NCBI GenBank assembly: GCA_900708905.1
Contig: CAADRB010000007.1
Span: 1,581,673 to 1,645,672 of the forward strand
Length of the DNA stretch: 64,000 bases
Reading direction: 5' to 3'
Origin: Hymenolepis diminuta
Taxonomy: Eukaryota > Platyhelminthes > Cestoda > Cyclophyllidea > Hymenolepididae
In this document: positions 25,296-38,370 of the stretch, one piece after another
How the letters are laid out: every line of letters begins with the position of its first letter
Position numbering within the stretch: the stretch's first letter is position 1
Position numbers and translations under genes: made by a program
The notes under the pieces: model-generated
Database searches by the model: none
Seen by the model: the letters and a program-made list of their open reading frames with translations, nothing else
Told to the model about the DNA's origin: nothing

Positions 25296-28200
25296 ACAAA
25301 ACCACTTACCTAAGTAAATATTTATCAACTATTAACCAATAAGCGAAGCTTATCGTTCAGAAGATAACCACTTCGCTCTAGTTGCAGACATCGCAAATGA
25401 TTACATCATATGAAGATGACTTGAACACGGTTGATTGGTGTTAGGCGTAAATCATGTCACCTGCGCACTGATGATATTTGTTTTTTAGTTTTGAAATCAC
25501 TTTGAATTCCGTGCTTATATTTTGCTAATTAGTATTCATATCTCTGAGTTACTCAATTTATCCCCTTCCCCTTATTCGATGATATTACGTATCCGAAATT
25601 ATAAAAAAATCTTTCTGCCTTTTCATTGCTCGAAATAATAAGTGATTGGTGCTTTCTGACTCTTCGTTATTAACACTTACTATGATCTCTGTTCGAGATT
25701 TAAGTCCATGTGTATGTATATTATTATTATCACACAAAGCGAGTTCCGAACTTCCTGCTTCGAAATTCACGCTATGGAATGAGTTCATATTCGCGATGTA
25801 TATAGATAATTGACTAGTTGGTTAAATTAAGCGGTTGGATATAAAATCTAGATACGTTTGTCTCCTTTAATAGCCGAGAGGATGTGCTAATTATTCTCAT
25901 CGGAGTTTTTTATTGTTTTCATTAAGCGTGATAATGTCTAAGCATAGAAATAGTCGAATAGTCCAATATTAATTTAAGAGAGGATCGAGTAGAACAACAA
26001 GTTACATTATTTGAATTTTGGATTTATCATGTTATTGATCTTTAGGTATAGTTCAATTTGACTTGATCTAATATCCAAAAGTTGAAAATTTAGAATTTGA
26101 CTCCCAAAGTTTCTGGGTAAGATTTTGCCCACGATATTACCCTCTTCCTCGATAGTTAGTTGAATTGAGTGCTTGCTCATGTAATCTCGATTCATTTGTC
26201 TATTCATTTCTACCTAACTGAGCTCAAGTGGATATTATAAATAAACAAAATTTTTCAAACATGCATGGTGAAAAAGATTCTAATGGACCACCGAAAATCG
26301 AGATGAGGAATTCTATAGCTATATGAATACTTACCCATTGTTCGAATTACTAATGTCGTTGGATATTCGGAAATCAACTTTCAAAACGATTGGTCGAAAG
26401 TTGTACTTGATATCGATTTTTAGATGAAAGATTTACAATTTATTTTAGTAATCCAGTTTTTCATAAATCTATTCGAATTCACTTCAATCGCAGAAGAAAG
26501 CCGAAGAAAGATATCAGAATTTTAGTCACTCCCTTCTTAGCTTTTACAGAGCGAACAATTAATAACGCCTTTTAATGTAGAAATAGTAAAATTGCCACTT
26601 ATAATGAAGTCAGAAAATTCTCCTACTTATCACTTCAGTAGCTAGCATACTCTTGAAATTCAGTTTCACTTCATTTGTTAACAATTGTAATTTACAAACC
26701 TTTGGTAGGATTTTCTTATTAACTTTCAGACAATTACGCTTAGAACACCAAAATAACTTGATCATTGCAAACCAGAAACATTTGACTTGAGCAGTTTAAT
26801 TTGAGGAATTGAGAAAAACCGTCTTTCAATTACTCATTATAATTCTTCGATTTCGTATTTTCCTTAATTCCGATTAAAATACCATTTATGTTCTCCATCT
26901 CCGACTGGTTCATCGATATGATCCCTCCTATCCTTTGCTCCGTTTTTCTTTTTCGTAGGGAACGGCTAAAATTTGTTTCAATAGGATTCATTTTTTGGCA
27001 TCATTCCTGTTAATCTAGATACTGGACAAGTAGACGCGTTTATTGATTAATCACATGTCGGGTAGTGACTACTGTTCTGCTATTCCCCAAATCAGCAAAA
27101 GGACAATTTGATTAGTCATCCAAACTGGCAGGCGGCTGGATGCTAACAAGAGCAGGAAAAGGGATTTGAACGCGCTAGCTAAGGTGTCTTGGTAAATCAT
27201 CTGACTGGGAATGGCCAAATTCAGTGCAAGTTTGAGTAAGAACTGACAGTTCAGAAAATAATGCACTATGTCTCAGCTTTGCCGAAAGTTAGGAAAAGGA
27301 GCAATCATTAATTGAAATGTCTGTGTAAATTTTGAATCTGTATTGACTGCCGAGTTCAAAATTTATATAAACTGAAAAAAAAATCATTTCAAGTTGCATG
27401 TATATGTTCACAGGAAAAGAGAATATGCAGCGAGATAATTGGGCAATTATATCCTCCCTCCTTTTGAGTTAACTCGAATAATATCATCCCTGCATTATCG
27501 AGTGTCATTCTGTTAAACGAAATCATTTGTGCTCTATTCTTCTATCCAATGCACCGCATTGAGAATTCTATTCCTATGGTTTTAGATTACTTACTCAAAA
27601 CACGTCAAGTTGTAATTAGAAGGACTATCTAATTTCAAAGGTAAACTTAACAATTTTGGCCAAGTCTACAAAGGAGAGCAGCATTTTAGAAAGCGATGTT
27701 CCCGAATAAAGAGAATCTTTCAAAATGGAATTTTTGTAAGTCAGTCAAACTGCCTAGGTGAATCACCTTGCTGGGAATGATGAAATTTGACGCAAGTATG
27801 CATCATAGGAACCTGTTTAGAAAATAAGGCGAAAATTTCTACATAGTAAACAGCGCCGTATGTATTTAGCCTATGGTAAATTCATGAAGATGTAATTTTT
27901 TAACTATCTTTTATGTTATTATTATTATATATGTTATAAATAGCAAAAAATTTGCTATTACTTATAGAAGGAAAGCAACTGAAAATAGGGAACAATAAAG
28001 CAATCTAGTAAAAGTTGAGGAAAGGGGATCGAGTGAAGGTAGAAATAAATTTTGTCATCAAAAGTCTTTTCAATTTTGCTCTTTGGGTCTTGATTGTATA
28101 CTTTTACTTCTCGGGAACATTCCACTGATTGGCGTGTACTAGTGTATCAGTGCCCGAATTTACTCTCCTTCACTATTTATTTGAAAAGCCATATTTAAGC

Positions 28201-29409
28201 ATGTTTCTTGAGAATGGGATGGTGGATAATGAAAGAAATATTTATTATTAAAAGTAAGTCTTTAAATATATTCAACTGTTCAAGTATCTCATGCCCCGGC
28301 AGCTTCGAAGGAAGAAACTAACACATTTGAAAGTGGTATCAATAGGAAACAGAAATCGTTTAAAAGGAAGACGATCATAACTTGATCGAAATACTACGAT
28401 ATGTTTGAGTTATATGATGAAATGCGGTATTATTTAGTAACAATAGAAACTGGATGTCCATTAAACAAAGCAACATGTTTTGACAGTAGATATCCAGGTT
28501 CTCCTCTATTGAATACTAGCAAATTCTACTTGTATTGAACCTATTAATCCTAAGAACGTAAGGTAAAGATAAAAGTAGACGAAGGGAATGCTCGTTCTTC
28601 CATCAATTTAACCCATAATTTCCAGTCAGTTTTAGTGAATTTTTCAGTGTAAGAGGGTAACAATTTGGAACATTTGTCTGCTGACTGCAAATTTTAATGC
28701 AGGACTTACACGCATTGTTCAATACGTCTAGGTGAATCATTTGAAATAAACTCACTCAGGAACCTTAGGATTAAATTCCAATATCTGAACTTTGATACAA
28801 CCGCCCATTCTTTAAGCTCAAGGAATTTCAGTTGTTGGCCTTCCTCTAACATCAAGCAACTTAGAGAGGGAAGGTGAAATTTGTGGCCATGAAGCTACAA
28901 CAGAATTCAAATTTCAGTTCACGAAAATCAGTGTGATTATCAAATAAACGATTCTCTAATAGAAATGAACCTCTCACTTATCGTGAAGATGTTGAGAGCA
29001 AAGAGGACCAAGTTGGAACTCGAGCTCCATAGATATCCTTAATTTTCAAGAAAGACATATTTTACCTCCCCTTCTTCCCCCTATTCGGTAGGAGTACTAT
29101 ATGAAGCTATCACCAGTGATGAACGGAATTTCTCTGGGGCGTTCCCATCGTAAGTATAGAAATGCTTCGTATCAAATTCCGTTTCTGGGGTGATAGTCGT
29201 GGAGGACATATCGTCGTTGTTAGGGAATGACGTCTAGCACAAGATTGGCGACTTCTGGAGTCAGAGCGAATAGGAGGCAGGAGCATCGCACTTCTTAGCT
29301 AGTGATGTCATTCACACAGAAAAGTGTATCGAGAACAATGAAATTCTCTGAGATATACTGCTAAGTGAGAAATGGGGATCGAGTTCGGTTGCCATTGTTG
29401 ATCAGAAAG
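25296..29409. other. Intergenic, no gene recognised
   Basis: AT-rich DNA without a supported gene. Two weakly similar segments (about 27175-27260 and 27755-27835, sharing GTGAATCA/GTAAATCATCTG, GCTGGGAATG and GAAAATAA in order) suggest another old repeat. Confidence 0.4.
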
Positions 29410-29770
29410 ATATGGACTCCTGCAGGGTCACCAAATTGTTGGAGTAACAAATTGAAGGGTCACTCAAATTGTAGGAACTAATAAACCAGACTCATAGCGT
29501 CAGCATCAAACAAGAGGTCAAAGAAGTTGAACACGAAGAGTTGTGCAGGCTAAAATTTATTGAATAAATCATGATGAGGATTTGAGGGAGTAAGAGAGAT
29601 GAGGGAGAGAAGGGATGAGATGGAGGCGTACGAGCAGATGAGTGACAAACGTGCGTCTGCGTATGTGTGAATGGAAATACAAAAACAGTTCACATAGGTA
29701 ACTTTCAAATGAAACGGAACAATTATAGAAAAAAGGAGAAAGGGAGTAGAGGATGTCAAGTGAAAAAATT
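29410..29770 (-). repeat. Interspersed repeat R1, copy 2
   Basis: Carries GGTCACCAAATTGTTGGAG at the left, ATTTATTGAATAAATCATGATGAGG, GTACGAGCAGAT, GTGCGTCTGCGTATGTGTG and an AACAATTATAGAAAAAAGGAG block. All recur in order in the copy at 43890-44280. This is the best preserved pair of the family. Confidence 0.6.
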
Positions 29771-31417
29771 TTCCAGATCCACAACTCATCTTGTTAACAA
29801 TAATCAAAATGTGTATTTGGCCATCTGAAATTCCCTGATGAGCATCGACCTCTTGGCCCCTAACACTGTAAGCGTGCACTTTAAACAATCTCCCTGATTG
29901 CTAGATTTAACAGTGTCTAAAGCCCTAGCAATACAAAACGAGGATGTGGGAGTACAAGAAGATTTTATATTGGAGCCACTAAAATTTAATTGTTCCAAAA
30001 TGCGTCAATAAAAAATCCTACACTGAACAGCAAAACTAAAGTACTGTTTAACGCGTGAGGTTGCTTCAATTCTTCTGAGTTCACTCTTTCTTGTTAGGGA
30101 CTTTTCATCGTGAGAAAAGTTTAACATTAATGCCAACTTTCTGCCATATCATCATTTAGATAAGATTGTCGAGACACATAGGATTCTAATTGTTTAAGCG
30201 GTTTCAACCAACCGACAACTGTTATTCGAGAAGCATTTGTTCATTTCTCACGGTGGTCGTTTTAATGATGGAATGATCTCGTCATTTAAGCTTAACATTG
30301 CTTTATATCGTTTAAGCTAACACAATAAAATTAGACGGTTACTAATAAAATACTATGGATAGTATTAACTCAGATTGCAGGTGGGAATAGTTCCAGAATA
30401 TTGTATTTTCGGAGTAGTAATTTACCCATGACTGTTTATAGCAGTGTGCATTTAAATATTATTAACCGTCCCAAGTCAACCTGCTCACAGCTGTAAACAA
30501 GTCCACACAAATCAAAGCCATTCAATTAAATTAAGTGATCAATAAGGTTTGAATATCACGGGCATGAATTCACTCATGCACTCAGGATTTAAATAGTGAA
30601 AAACGATCTTTGAAACATTTGGTTATCGTAAAGCGAATTATATCCGTGATGAAGAAGTTGACAACTCAACGCGCACCCTGAAATCAAATTGATTGATACT
30701 TTTGGGAATCACAATTCTCAAACACGTACTCAATTTATTATTTATTGTTTTATTTCTTGGAGGAATATGTTTGGCTATGTATCTTATAACTCAATTTATG
30801 AGTTTTGCACTGATCGCACATAAAATGGGGTCAGACATGCAAATTAGTATAAAAGGTCAAGCTGGCTGATGGGTTTATATTATACAAGGTGCCACTCTGA
30901 TAAATAAAATAACAGAAATGTTTTAAACAAATTGTCACTAAAAATGCGCGATCGTGAGATAGAAAATATGGAATATAAAATGGAATAACCATAACAAAAA
31001 TTACTCATCATATTCTCAACCATTAACCATAGAGATTTTAAGTATTTGTTGAAAAGAGAAGACTTTAAAAGCTTTTGAATATCTGTCAAATTATGTTCGC
31101 TTGTAAATAAGTATTGGTACAGAAATTCAAATTCGTATGGCTAGTACTTATTGAAAAATATTTCGCTATTCCATGACTTAGAATTTTCAAAATGTATTCG
31201 ATCGTTAGTTGAGCATTTTTACCACTTACGTAAATACCAGAAAATATAATTTGTATAGTCGAGGTTGTGGCTTCCATTGCTACATTATTAAGTATACAGA
31301 TATGTTTGCCACAGTAAAGGTAGTCAGATTCCTTGACAAGAACTTATGTACCAACTTATAGTGTGCTATTTCATCACAAGCCATTCTTGTGTGTAATCGT
31401 GTATTGCATTTTATTTA
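29771..31417. other. Intergenic, no gene recognised
   Basis: AT-rich, short open frames only, no motif or splice pattern supported. Confidence 0.4.
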
Positions 31418-31939
31418 CAGAGTGCGTAAGGCATCTGAGGACACCTATATTTTGGTAATTTAAACTGACCCGATAATAATTTATGTATTTTTATATTAGA
31501 AGATCTAACACTAGATACTACTATAACTAATGAAGTGAACGGACACACTGTAATAATGTCTGTAAAGGCGAAACACAGCTATTTAAAAATGGCACGATTT
31601 CCAAAAGTCGCCACATCTTTCCTTTGCAAAGTTAGAAAGGACCTGCTGAATGAAAACAATGCAGATGATTTGGCCGCCACGAGCAAGAGAACACGGTAGC
31701 ATTGTCAACGCTCTGCCCACTCACTCACTCACCCAGTACACCTGAATTTGTCACAAGAGCGCATGGCATGATGGACGAAAATGGTGGGGAGTCAATGCGC
31801 GACATCTTGCCAAACATCTTCAAGTGTCTGAGGGAACACTAAGGAACGTTTCTCATCCAGATCTTGGATATAAACCTCTCACGTCCCTAGACTAATTTGT
31901 CAGTTCATGTGAACAAAAACAACTCAAGAGAATCGTTTA

Positions 31940-32131
31940 ATGCGTGCAAAACCACCCTTTAACAATGTGAAGCATCCAGATGAATACGAGTGCCTTTGGT
32001 TTTCCTCCCACGATATAAACTTCCACCAAGATGAAAAAGTCACTCCAAGAAATGATAGGTGGCTGTGTGCGCGCGGACCCCACCGAAGTTCCAACTGTCA
32101 TGCATGCGCACGAAGTTTCCACCAACACTGA
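31940..32131 (+). pseudogene. Tc1-like transposase fragment (DDE domain start)
   Basis: In-frame piece with VKHPDEYECLWFSSHDINFHQDEKV and NDRWLC. In related transposases the segment is FFSDEKNF, so the first catalytic Asp sits at the SSHD position. The frame is lost after NDRWLC at an extra GCGC near 32070. The same frame break is present in copy 2 (60409-60600). Confidence 0.8.
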
Positions 32132-32243
32132 TGCTTTTTGGCACTATGAGGGACAGTGAGGGAGGAGCACACATCATCACTCCTCCATTTTTCAGCAGGA
32201 CTTTAGAATCAATACAGATACAAATGCAGACGCAGATGCCCAT

Positions 32244-32462
32244 GTGGAGACTCTTCTGACCATTGTTATTAAGCCGCCTTGGATAGACAGTGTAGCCAAT
32301 GGAGGAGGACCCTATGTCTTCCAACAAGATTCCGCTCCATCCTATAAGTCCCTCAAATCCCAAGATTGGATGGTCGAGAATCTTCACCATCATGTCACAC
32401 CAAACTTATGGCTGCCTCCCACCTACTCACCACACCTTAATCCCTTGCATTATTATGTGTGA
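32244..32462 (+). pseudogene. Tc1-like transposase fragment (DDE domain end)
   Basis: Open piece reading PPWIDSVANGGGPYVFQQDS and on to NLWLPPTYSPHLNPLHYYV before a stop at 32460. The catalytic Asp of QQDSAP is present; the final Asp is replaced by His twice (SPHLNPLH). Beyond the stop, remnants of the C-terminus (NKHPHNTKSS; KDPLIKACSQ) continue in shifted frames to about 32650. Confidence 0.8.
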
Positions 32463-32914
32463 GTTGGGGCATGGTTGAAAAGGGTATTAATAAGCACCCA
32501 CACAACACCAAATCCTCCTCTCTCATGGGAGCAACAGTCCGAACAATAGCCCAAGCAATGGAGGACATCAATAAAGACCCTCTCATAAAAGCTTGCAGTC
32601 AGTTGCTTTAGAACTCGAATTGTGTGAGTGATAGAAACCGGGGGAGGATATATAGAATAAAACATAGTTTCAACCATAATAGTTTCATTTTCTGTTTTTA
32701 TAGAAGTGCGTAAGGTGTTCTTAGATGCTTTACGAACCCTGTAACTGCTTGATATTTTGTTTTTTTCGAGCGCTATATTTGGAATCAAAATTGTAATCTA
32801 TATACGGTACCAAGTAATATAATCCTGTACAGCTTGAATGAAACTCAGTGAGGGTTCTGCCATATTGCGATCAAAAGGTCATTCTGATTTATTTGTCTTA
32901 GAAAGAAACAATAA

Positions 32915-33190
32915 TTGAATTAATCAGCCGGTCACTAAGCACTGGACATCTGGGAATGTGCTCAATAATAAAATTTGAGTTTTGCAACTTGAAGCAGTGA
33001 ATTATTCACATAGTAAATAGTTCACAACTCGATTTCACAAATAAATTTTTCTCAAACCTGACTTTACTCTCAGCATCCTTTTGATCCCCCCTCCTTTATT
33101 TCCTATTGAACTATTTACTATTATCTCATTTCTGTTACTTCCTGCAATGAAAATTCTAATTTTTGTCTTGCTACGGATTGTAATTTTAAA
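32915..33190 (+). repeat. Interspersed repeat R5, copy 2
   Basis: Aligns by eye with 8500-8760 from CCGGTCACTAAGCACTGGAC onward. Begins about 175 bp right of Tc1 copy 1. Confidence 0.35.
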
Positions 33191-34674
33191 TTTAATAATT
33201 TAAACGTCTATTGGTTTAACTGATAGTAACATTCACGGTAGTATAACCATTCGTTTAATTGCATCAGAAGATATACAGAACATATTTGGAGACCCGTGTT
33301 CTCCATTAGCCAGTTAGTCATAGTATACACAGGCGTATATTCCTTAATCTTTATAAATTAAATTAGGAAGTTTCTTACTTATCTCTGAACCCCTCGATTA
33401 ATGAGTGACCTGATATATCCATTCAAAATATATGAACTTGTTCACACTGTCCCTCTAAATTATCTCATAGTATATGTAAATATAATGCCTGGAATTCTTT
33501 TTTGCAGTTATTTCTATTGTTTGATCGAAAATATGAGATCAGCTCGCGATATAGTATAATTGTATTCTGAATGCAAAATTAATGGGGATAATACAATATT
33601 CTCAACAAGTGTCTGTTTTTAATAAGAACGCATTTATGAACATGAAGGAATAGAGAAAATCGATCAAGAAATTGTACCATTATATATATTCCATCTCAAA
33701 AGGTTATTTTAAGAGTTAAACGTCTTATTCGATTGGAAGTAGGATAACTGTAGACTAATTTAGGGTAAACTACCAGAATTATATCGTCAATTTCGTCTAC
33801 TGCTTTCCAAAATTGTATTCTTTAACGAATTTATTTATTCTATTTTAAACACTTACATGCATGCATGAACTTTGGAACTTTGTTTGATCTGCGTTCATGT
33901 AATTGCAATTTTAATGGAATTTTTCTGCGCCAATGAAGACAATGATCAAAATTTAAACAGTTATTTTCGCTCGAGTAAGATCGTTGGTCTTCTTCTAAGT
34001 TCCCATTTGTGTGTTAGTCGTTTTCCTATTCCGCAGCTGGCTCAGAAAAGTTTATAAAAGAGTGCCATTGTGTTTAAGATAATGGTTAGAATCACCAATT
34101 GTATTGAAGTTACCTCCCTGGAAATTGGTTCGAGATCTAAATCATTCCCTAATATTTATCTCAAGTCTCAGTATGTGATGGAGAACTGCAAACATAAAAT
34201 ATAGTTGATTCTCATTATAAAATAGCCTTTGATCAAAAAGTGCTTCATCCAGTATTCTAGCGCTTTTGTTTTTCCGTTTTCCTCTATTCGAAAAAAAGGG
34301 TAGAGCTTACTTTGCTGAGGAAATAACAAGAGTGTAAAAAGGAAATTGGTCAAGTAACCACTTCCTATTTCTTGTGTACTTTCATATAGTTGTTCCAAAT
34401 TCAAAGCCATTATACTAATTGAAGAGGAAATGCTTCTAAGAATATGACCTTCAGAACTAAACATCACAATTTAAAGATGGAAAAAAGTGCCAAAATGCGG
34501 AAAAGGTAATGACAAAGAAGTGCAGAACTCATCCCTCCATGTATTAGAATGCGATAGCTATAAATTTTACTATCTAACTCATGTTATCGATATGGTACTT
34601 AAATAAATGGAATTATAATTGAAGAACTGGAAGAAATTGCTATATTTTTTGCCATCCTTTCTACATGGTCACTG

Positions 34675-34800
34675 TAATGTTTAAAGCTATACATCTTTAA
34701 TGTCTCATTCATACTTATAGTGCGACCAATAACCAATCATTTTTTGTTGATCAAATAGACTTAATAATTTAGAAGAAATATAAGTAACCAATGAACGAAA
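34675..34800 (+). repeat. Interspersed repeat R3, copy 2
   Basis: TTTAAAGCTATACATCTTTA, TTTTTGTTGATCAAATAGA and CTTAATAATTTAG. Aligns with 21320-21405; the last block also matches 61690. Confidence 0.45.
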
Positions 34801-35029
34801 GATAAGTAGATGCCTTTATCCTAATACTGGAATGATCAGATCTTGTATAAAAGTCTAGTATTAGTCTAAAATTGTGCTTCATTTGAATTACGACCCTCTA
34901 CGCATTCCCAAAATTACTCTTTGTTAGCATTCTCTATAAAAATATCTTTAGTGATATCTTTAGATCCCTATAACTCAAGTTCCTATCTGTCATATCTAGA
35001 CAAGTTTATCGATTCTCATTTTTTCTATA

Positions 35030-35190
35030 ACTGTCGTTTGAAGGTACATCTTCACTCATACCTTACGTGCGCCCTTGCCCAAGTTATTCATATAAACTGT
35101 TTTTGTATTTCCACTGGGACACACGGGCAGACACCCGCTTGTCATACACCTGCTTCTACGCCACCCTCTCCTGGTCTTCTGCTCTAGAAC
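35030..35190 (+). repeat. Interspersed repeat R1, inverted copy
   Basis: In reverse complement it reads GTGGCGTAGAAGCAGGTGTATGACAAGC, then GTGTCTGCCCGTGTGT, GGAAATACAAAAACAGTT and AGTTATAGAAAAAATGAGAA, matching the right half of the copy at 29640-29750. Orientation is opposite to the other R1 copies. Confidence 0.5.
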
Positions 35191-38100
35191 TGGTGTTAGC
35201 TGTCAGTCGTTAGTTGTTATCCTAACCCCAACACATTTATCCGTTTTAAGTTAGTATATAATTGAATTCTGAAATAATGGATTAACTGCAAATATTAAGC
35301 TGAATCTTATTTTTAAGGAGTTGTAAATTCATTCGTCGTATTAATAGTACTCATCGATATAAACTATTTCCCAGTTTAGTAAACGATTTTTAAAACATTC
35401 TATATTCTTATCATATACCTTAATTTAGTTAATTTAAATGAAATTGGAACTGCTTTCTTTAGTTTAAATTCAACGCCCACGAAATAATCTGGATTAAAAG
35501 CGCTACATTTTAAAAATGATGAAATTGTGTCATCATAGAATTCTTCATCATTGGCAAAATCTAAAATTTCTGTTCATTTGTTCAAATTGGGCGGATATAT
35601 ATTTCACTGATTAAGTAAAATGCCTTAATGGAAGAGAAAGTCCAAAATAACAGACTAACTAATAACTAAAAATTGTAGATATCAAGAATTTTCAAATTAA
35701 AAAGGAAGCATTTAACAATTTTAAATAGTGAAAGATATATAACAGAAAATCTGAATTTTAGCATTTACTAAATTTGAAACAAATTGCTTCATTTTAATCT
35801 TGTTTTCAATTATTTTACTGCTTCAAAGTAGATTAGCAGCGCAAATGACGAAATCATACCTACTAGTTGGCGAAATATATATATAAGCCAATCAGATTGC
35901 ACGAAGAATGGCCGACAGAGTAATAAGTCAAATAAGGCGCGGAGTGGAATGGGAGATACTAATGAGAAAATCCTGGGAATCCAAAAGAGGCTTATTTCAT
36001 TTACACATATAACTCATCAAACTATGTTTATTTCATTCTTATCGCATTTGTTATTACTGTTATTGCTCCTGGCACAGTAGGACACTTATACAAGACGTAA
36101 TCGTGGGAAAGAACCTGAATAATGAGAGTAGGGAATGAGTCCAGAATGGTATGGAATGGGTTAAAATAAGTGCGAAACGAAGTCAGAACGTCACGAATCT
36201 TAATTTATCTTAGTTCTGGAGCATTGAATTATCCACGTTCACATGGGGGTAAGAGCTCACTTTGTCATGTCATGGTGTGCAATCTTAATAGTTTGACTTC
36301 TAGCTCCGTGGTTGAGATTACGTATATGATATTTAGAGCTTATTGTTTAGTCGATTTAGTTCCGTGGTTGGTAAAGCTACATCGATTTATTTTTTTTTAT
36401 TGACAAGAGCAGTTAAATGAGACTAGCAGCGGTATATTTAACAAAGCTCACTACAGTTCACTCCCTACTTAGTTTTATCGTCTCCTCTTTTAACATATTG
36501 AAAATCTGGATAAAAATATTTTATATAATTTTTAGATCATCGTTGGGATATCATTTATCAGATTCTTCTCATTTCATAAATAAATCGAGAATCCACTAAG
36601 ATACACTTTCAAATTTTGAGGAATTCCGGACCCAGGATACAAATTTAGCTATTTTTCTCAATTAAAGTAACTCTCACCTTAAGTATTTAAATGATATAAC
36701 CAACCATTTATCAAAAGAATTTTCCAGTTTCAGTCGTTAGACTTTCAACAGCAGCTTAGCTATTGTATCATACTTTTACAAAGACTTTACTTCCATAATA
36801 TTTGGTTTGTGTAATCCATTTAGTCAAAGGATGTTATCAAAATATACACTTTGAAATGAGGGCATACAACTTTTGATTACGCTGAAATTTAGTTTTTTGG
36901 GGTTCAAAGTAAGATTTACATACACTTTCGTGTGAAATTGGCACCTCTTCCTAATGACCTTGCGAAATTTTACAATCGTTCGTATTTGTGTAATACCCCA
37001 TTTCACAAATTAATCGAACTTGGTATGAAACCAGAAAGGGAGTACATACGCAAATGACCAAGTCTGAGAGATTGGATCGTTGTATTTTGAAGTATAACCA
37101 GAGGTGGAATGAGGTAAATGAAATTTTGTGGTGCTAAAACTCAACCAACAGCACTAAAATAATTGAACAGTACCCAAACCAGTGTAATTTAAGTTCAAAG
37201 AGTTGAATAACACGAAGAATGTATGAATGGAATTGATGGTACTGCCAGAATGAATGCATTGTAAGCGGGGTTCATATACGTACATGGAATCTCTCACTCA
37301 AATACTTTATAAAAAGGAAATTGAATGAGATAATTGGGTAGTCAATAAGAAGAAAACGCGCAGATGGCGTATAGCGGATGAAAAGCGTAGATAATTGATT
37401 CATTCAGGATATAGAAAACAAGTCACAAGAGGGGCGACTCTCGAGGATCAGTTGGAAAGAACGGAGTTGAAGGGAATTAGAAGTCGAATGGAGTGGAATT
37501 AAACTACATTGACACCGTTTTTGGATTTGCAGAGCTATAAGTAAAATCAACTTAACTTCCATGTTTTGAATCTTTTTATTGTAAATTTCCGAACTATGAT
37601 TATTCATTTATTTTGTTTTCACGGCCCAGTATGTATTATAATAATATATTCTCATCACACTTCTAGCATTTTTCATTTTCGTTAGTAGTCTGCTTGAAAC
37701 TTGTCTCTCATTGGCTTTGTCGATGACGAAATCAGCACTGCTGCTTTAGTAAGAGTGGAGTGCACAGCGATATACTGAATTACCGATTCAATTATTTGTT
37801 CTGATTTTAGGACAGGTACTAATTACTGGCCATTCTCTCAGGTAGACCACTGATTTTTCCAGCCGATTGTTAATTCCCGCTTTCCTCCCTAGCTGTTATA
37901 TTCAAGACTCATCTCTCTCTCATCTCAGCTGAACACTTTACGACTGAGCAGACAGTTAAGCTAATTTCATCTCTTACTACGAGTATTTGCAGCATTATTT
38001 TTTATTTCAGTTCTATAGTTCTATAGTGATGAAGATCGTAAAAGCAGCATTTGCCAATATCACGAATCCCTATCTCATAGTCTTCCACAGAGAAGTACAA

Positions 38101-38370
38101 CGCATATTTCAAATAGGCTTTGATTTATTCTAAATTAGGTGTCTTAATGTAAATGCTGTGTATTTATTCTAGAGAATTTTCTTTTGCATTTATGCCATAT
38201 ATTGTTCGTCATGAATGATTAACTGTGTTTTTAATAAGATAAAGTGATGAATCCTACCCAAAATAAAAATATGGATTTAATTCCGAGGTATATATTTTTT
38301 CCTATAAAATCATATAGAAAAATTTCTTGCAGTAAGTGCACAAAATCGAATCCGTTGTTAATTTTATTGA

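Larger units (their letters stand above)
31418..32741 (+). mobile_element. Tc1/mariner-superfamily transposon, copy 1, inactive
   Basis: The left end CAGAGTGCGTAAGGCATCTG (31418) and the right end, read in reverse from 32741 (CAGGGTTCGTAAAGCATCTA), form terminal inverted repeats flanked by TA on both sides. The transposase relic on the plus strand shows NDRWLCA, GGGPYVFQQDSAPSYKSLK (catalytic Asp of the FQQDSAPSH motif) and TYSPHLNPLHYYV, where the third catalytic Asp of the usual SPDLNPLDYYVW is His. Frameshifts at 32068-32105 and a stop after YYV abolish the enzyme. The core is identical to copy 2 near 60340-60780. Confidence 0.88.
32742..38370. other. Intergenic between Tc1 copy 1 and gene D
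   Basis: 5.6 kb without a supported gene. Contains repeat copies R5 (32915-33190), R3 (34675-34800) and R1 in inverse orientation (35030-35190). Open frames of 60-100 codons have no motif. It is the 3' flank of gene D. Confidence 0.45.

Noticed and set aside
32040..32393. Minus-strand frame of 117 codons found twice (also 60509-60862)
   Set aside because: Its conservation between the two sites is explained by the transposon copies. The sense strand holds the transposase motifs, so this is not a separate gene.
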